A DNA stretch of 6,087 nt, taken from Saprospirales bacterium (GTDB lineage: Bacteria; Bacteroidota; Bacteroidia; Chitinophagales; Saprospiraceae). The notes under the pieces are model-generated. The model was not told where the DNA came from and ran no database searches. It saw only the letters and a list, made by a program, of their open reading frames with translations. Shown one piece after another: positions 4,672 to 6,087 of this stretch (within the stretch, counting starts at the first letter, position 1; each line of letters opens with the position of its first letter). The position numbers and the translations under genes are program-made. The stretch covers positions 1 through 6,087 of the forward strand of contig JAHEAS010000051.1 in assembly GCA_024642645.1 (NCBI GenBank), read 5' to 3'.

Positions 4672-6087
4672 CTACAATTCCATTGTCCTCCTGAGGTAAA
4701 ACATGTGTGCGACTCCAGCAACCAATAAAAAGAAGCCAAGGTAGATTACCATCAAACCTGGCTCATGGCTCACACCAATGCCAGAGTAAGTAGGTTTGTC
4801 AGGGTCATAGTCGCTTTGGTAAAATCGGTAGCCATCGTAAAGCATCGGTTCATTCACTTTCAAGGACTGTTTTTTTACAACTTCTCCAGCTTTGTTCACC
4901 ACAGAAAGCTCACTCTTATAAAACTTGGTTTCCTTGTCTTTCAGTGATTCCAAGGCTATAAAATGGATGGTGCCTGGGACCATATACATTGCGGTTCTAT
5001 CCTGGAGGGAGGATGGATAGATAAAGGAAATCTGGGCTGGACCTCCACTTTTCCATGCTTCAATTTTGGCGACCGGTCTTTTCAGTTCATCACTTTTTGA
5101 GGAGGGAAAGGATTTCAGATAGCCTACATTTGGCATCAAGAATCGAACGGAAAACCCTATGCTGTCGCCTTCTTTCATAGGGTAAAACGATGTAGTTTTC
5201 AATGGTTCAACGGAAAAGAGACCATTTGTTATGAAGTATATTTTTTCGTTTTTGCCTTCAAAAATAATTCGATTTTCCTTGGCCAATTCAGCGTTAACTT
5301 TCTTTGATTCTATTTCATTTTTTAAATCATTTGGCAATTCCCAAAAGAACTCAAGTGATGCACCTAAATTGACGACATCTCCCAGTTCGTTTTTCCCAGG
5401 CTTGTTGGTTCGCAATTGGACAAAGGCATCACCTTCGCTTGTTTTTAGGTCAATAAAGATGCCTGGGTCAATGGCTTCAATGGTGTCAGTTTTAGTTGGA
5501 TACTCGTAATCGAATTCAAAATCAGGGTAGAATTCGGCCATGCGGAAATACATGTCAGTGCCATAAATATGGTGTATTTTACCTTTTTCTAAAGGTAGGG
5601 ACGCAAGGATTTTTGGTGGTTTTGGGTCGTTATTGCCGCCATGCGATGCCTCTACTGCAAGGCCTAGGGTATCTCGCTTCCATAACTGAATTCGATAATC
5701 GGGTTGGTATTTCTCAAACTCAAATTTGTCGAGCCGAATATTGAAGTCAAGCACAGTACTGTCCTTGTAGAATCCAGTATTACCTTTATACAGTTGCACT
5801 GTATTTGCCTGTTGTCCCTCTTCCATTTTGATGATGCCACGGAATCCCAAAAAATAATCTGTCCAAAAACCGCACAGAATAAGTATTGGGCTTAGATGTG
5901 CTAAATGGAATCCAATATGCTGGAAATCGAATTTTTTTCTGGTACTGGCTTTTACCAAACCAACAGCCAATAGCACGAAAAATGAAACATACCACCAGCT
6001 GTGAAATAGGTCATCCAAGTGGAGAAATCCTATTAATTTATCAGCAAAAGTAAGGTAGAGGTTATCCGATTGTTGGGGTATAAAAGT
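4672..6087 (-). CDS. resB: Cytochrome c maturation protein ResB, 5' end outside window
   Basis: The frame stays open to the right edge, so the gene is partial; 471 residues are visible, counted from the edge. The first are TFIPQQSDNLY. GTFIPQ-like sequence normally ends the first membrane helix of ResB, so only about 30 N-terminal residues are probably missing, and the TTG at 6018 is not the start. A second helix is at 30-48 (SWWYVSFFVLLAVG), and a third at about 61-81 contains H57, H61 and H64 at or near its start, candidates for the conserved ResB heme ligand. A periplasmic domain of roughly 350 residues follows, with family features such as LDKFEFEKYQPDY (119-131) and YDGYRFYQSDYDP (417-429). 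SHEPGLMVIYLGFFLLVAGV begins the last helix (about 444-464). ResB works with CcsA to deliver reduced heme to apocytochromes. Here the two proteins are separate, unlike the CcsBA fusions of some bacteria. Confidence 0.92.
   Translation of the reverse strand, partial: TFIPQQSDNLYLTFADKLIGFLHLDDLFHSWWYVSFFVLLAVGLVKASTRKKFDFQHIGFHLAHLSPILILCGFWTDYFLGFRGIIKMEEGQQANTVQLYKGNTGFYKDSTVLDFNIRLDKFEFEKYQPDYRIQLWKRDTLGLAVEASHGGNNDPKPPKILASLPLEKGKIHHIYGTDMYFRMAEFYPDFEFDYEYPTKTDTIEAIDPGIFIDLKTSEGDAFVQLRTNKPGKNELGDVVNLGASLEFFWELPNDLKNEIESKKVNAELAKENRIIFEGKNEKIYFITNGLFSVEPLKTTSFYPMKEGDSIGFSVRFLMPNVGYLKSFPSSKSDELKRPVAKIEAWKSGGPAQISFIYPSSLQDRTAMYMVPGTIHFIALESLKDKETKFYKSELSVVNKAGEVVKKQSLKVNEPMLYDGYRFYQSDYDPDKPTYSGIGVSHEPGLMVIYLGFFLLVAGVAHMFYLRRTMEL

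Noticed and set aside
4765..5995. Several open frames of 60-92 codons overlapping resB
   Set aside because: They lie wholly within resB on the opposite strand or in another frame, and show no domain.

Overview
The window most likely comes from a member of the Bacteroidota. It holds a C-terminal type IX secretion (T9SS) sorting domain, a DUF5777-type outer-membrane barrel, a System II (ResB/CcsA) cytochrome c maturation pair, and start codons without clear Shine-Dalgarno sequences. A genus cannot be named from the sequence alone.

Layout. Positions 1-1187 (+) hold the 3' end of a large secreted protein. Its first visible residues resemble the end of a gingipain-like (peptidase C25) domain, followed by a fibronectin III-like module, three cysteine-containing repeats and a T9SS type A sorting domain. 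Positions 1188-1475 lie between convergent genes and are rich in structure: a hexanucleotide repeat (CTATTT)x4, a strong hairpin that probably terminates transcription from both sides, and a nested palindromic array of GTTGAT/ATCAAC units. The other four genes are all on the minus strand, in transcription order: resB (4672-6087, 5' end outside the window), ccsA (3781-4620), a six-heme c-type cytochrome lipoprotein with a collagen-like stretch (2518-3579), and a DUF5777 beta-barrel protein (1476-2360).

How the genes fit together. ResB and CcsA would carry heme across the inner membrane and attach it to CXXCH motifs. The next gene downstream encodes a protein with six such motifs, and the one after that encodes a probable outer-membrane barrel. 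The set reads as a cytochrome maturation pair followed by an envelope electron-transfer pair. The 201-bp gap before the cytochrome gene carries a perfect GTGAC-N4-GTCAC palindrome of the Crp/Fnr type and may hold a separate promoter. A hairpin between the cytochrome and barrel genes is probably a terminator or attenuator.

The most interesting points are the collagen-like six-heme lipoprotein paired with a small barrel, the candidate Crp/Fnr operator, and the nested palindrome at 1344-1441. No RNA gene, insertion sequence or CRISPR array was found.
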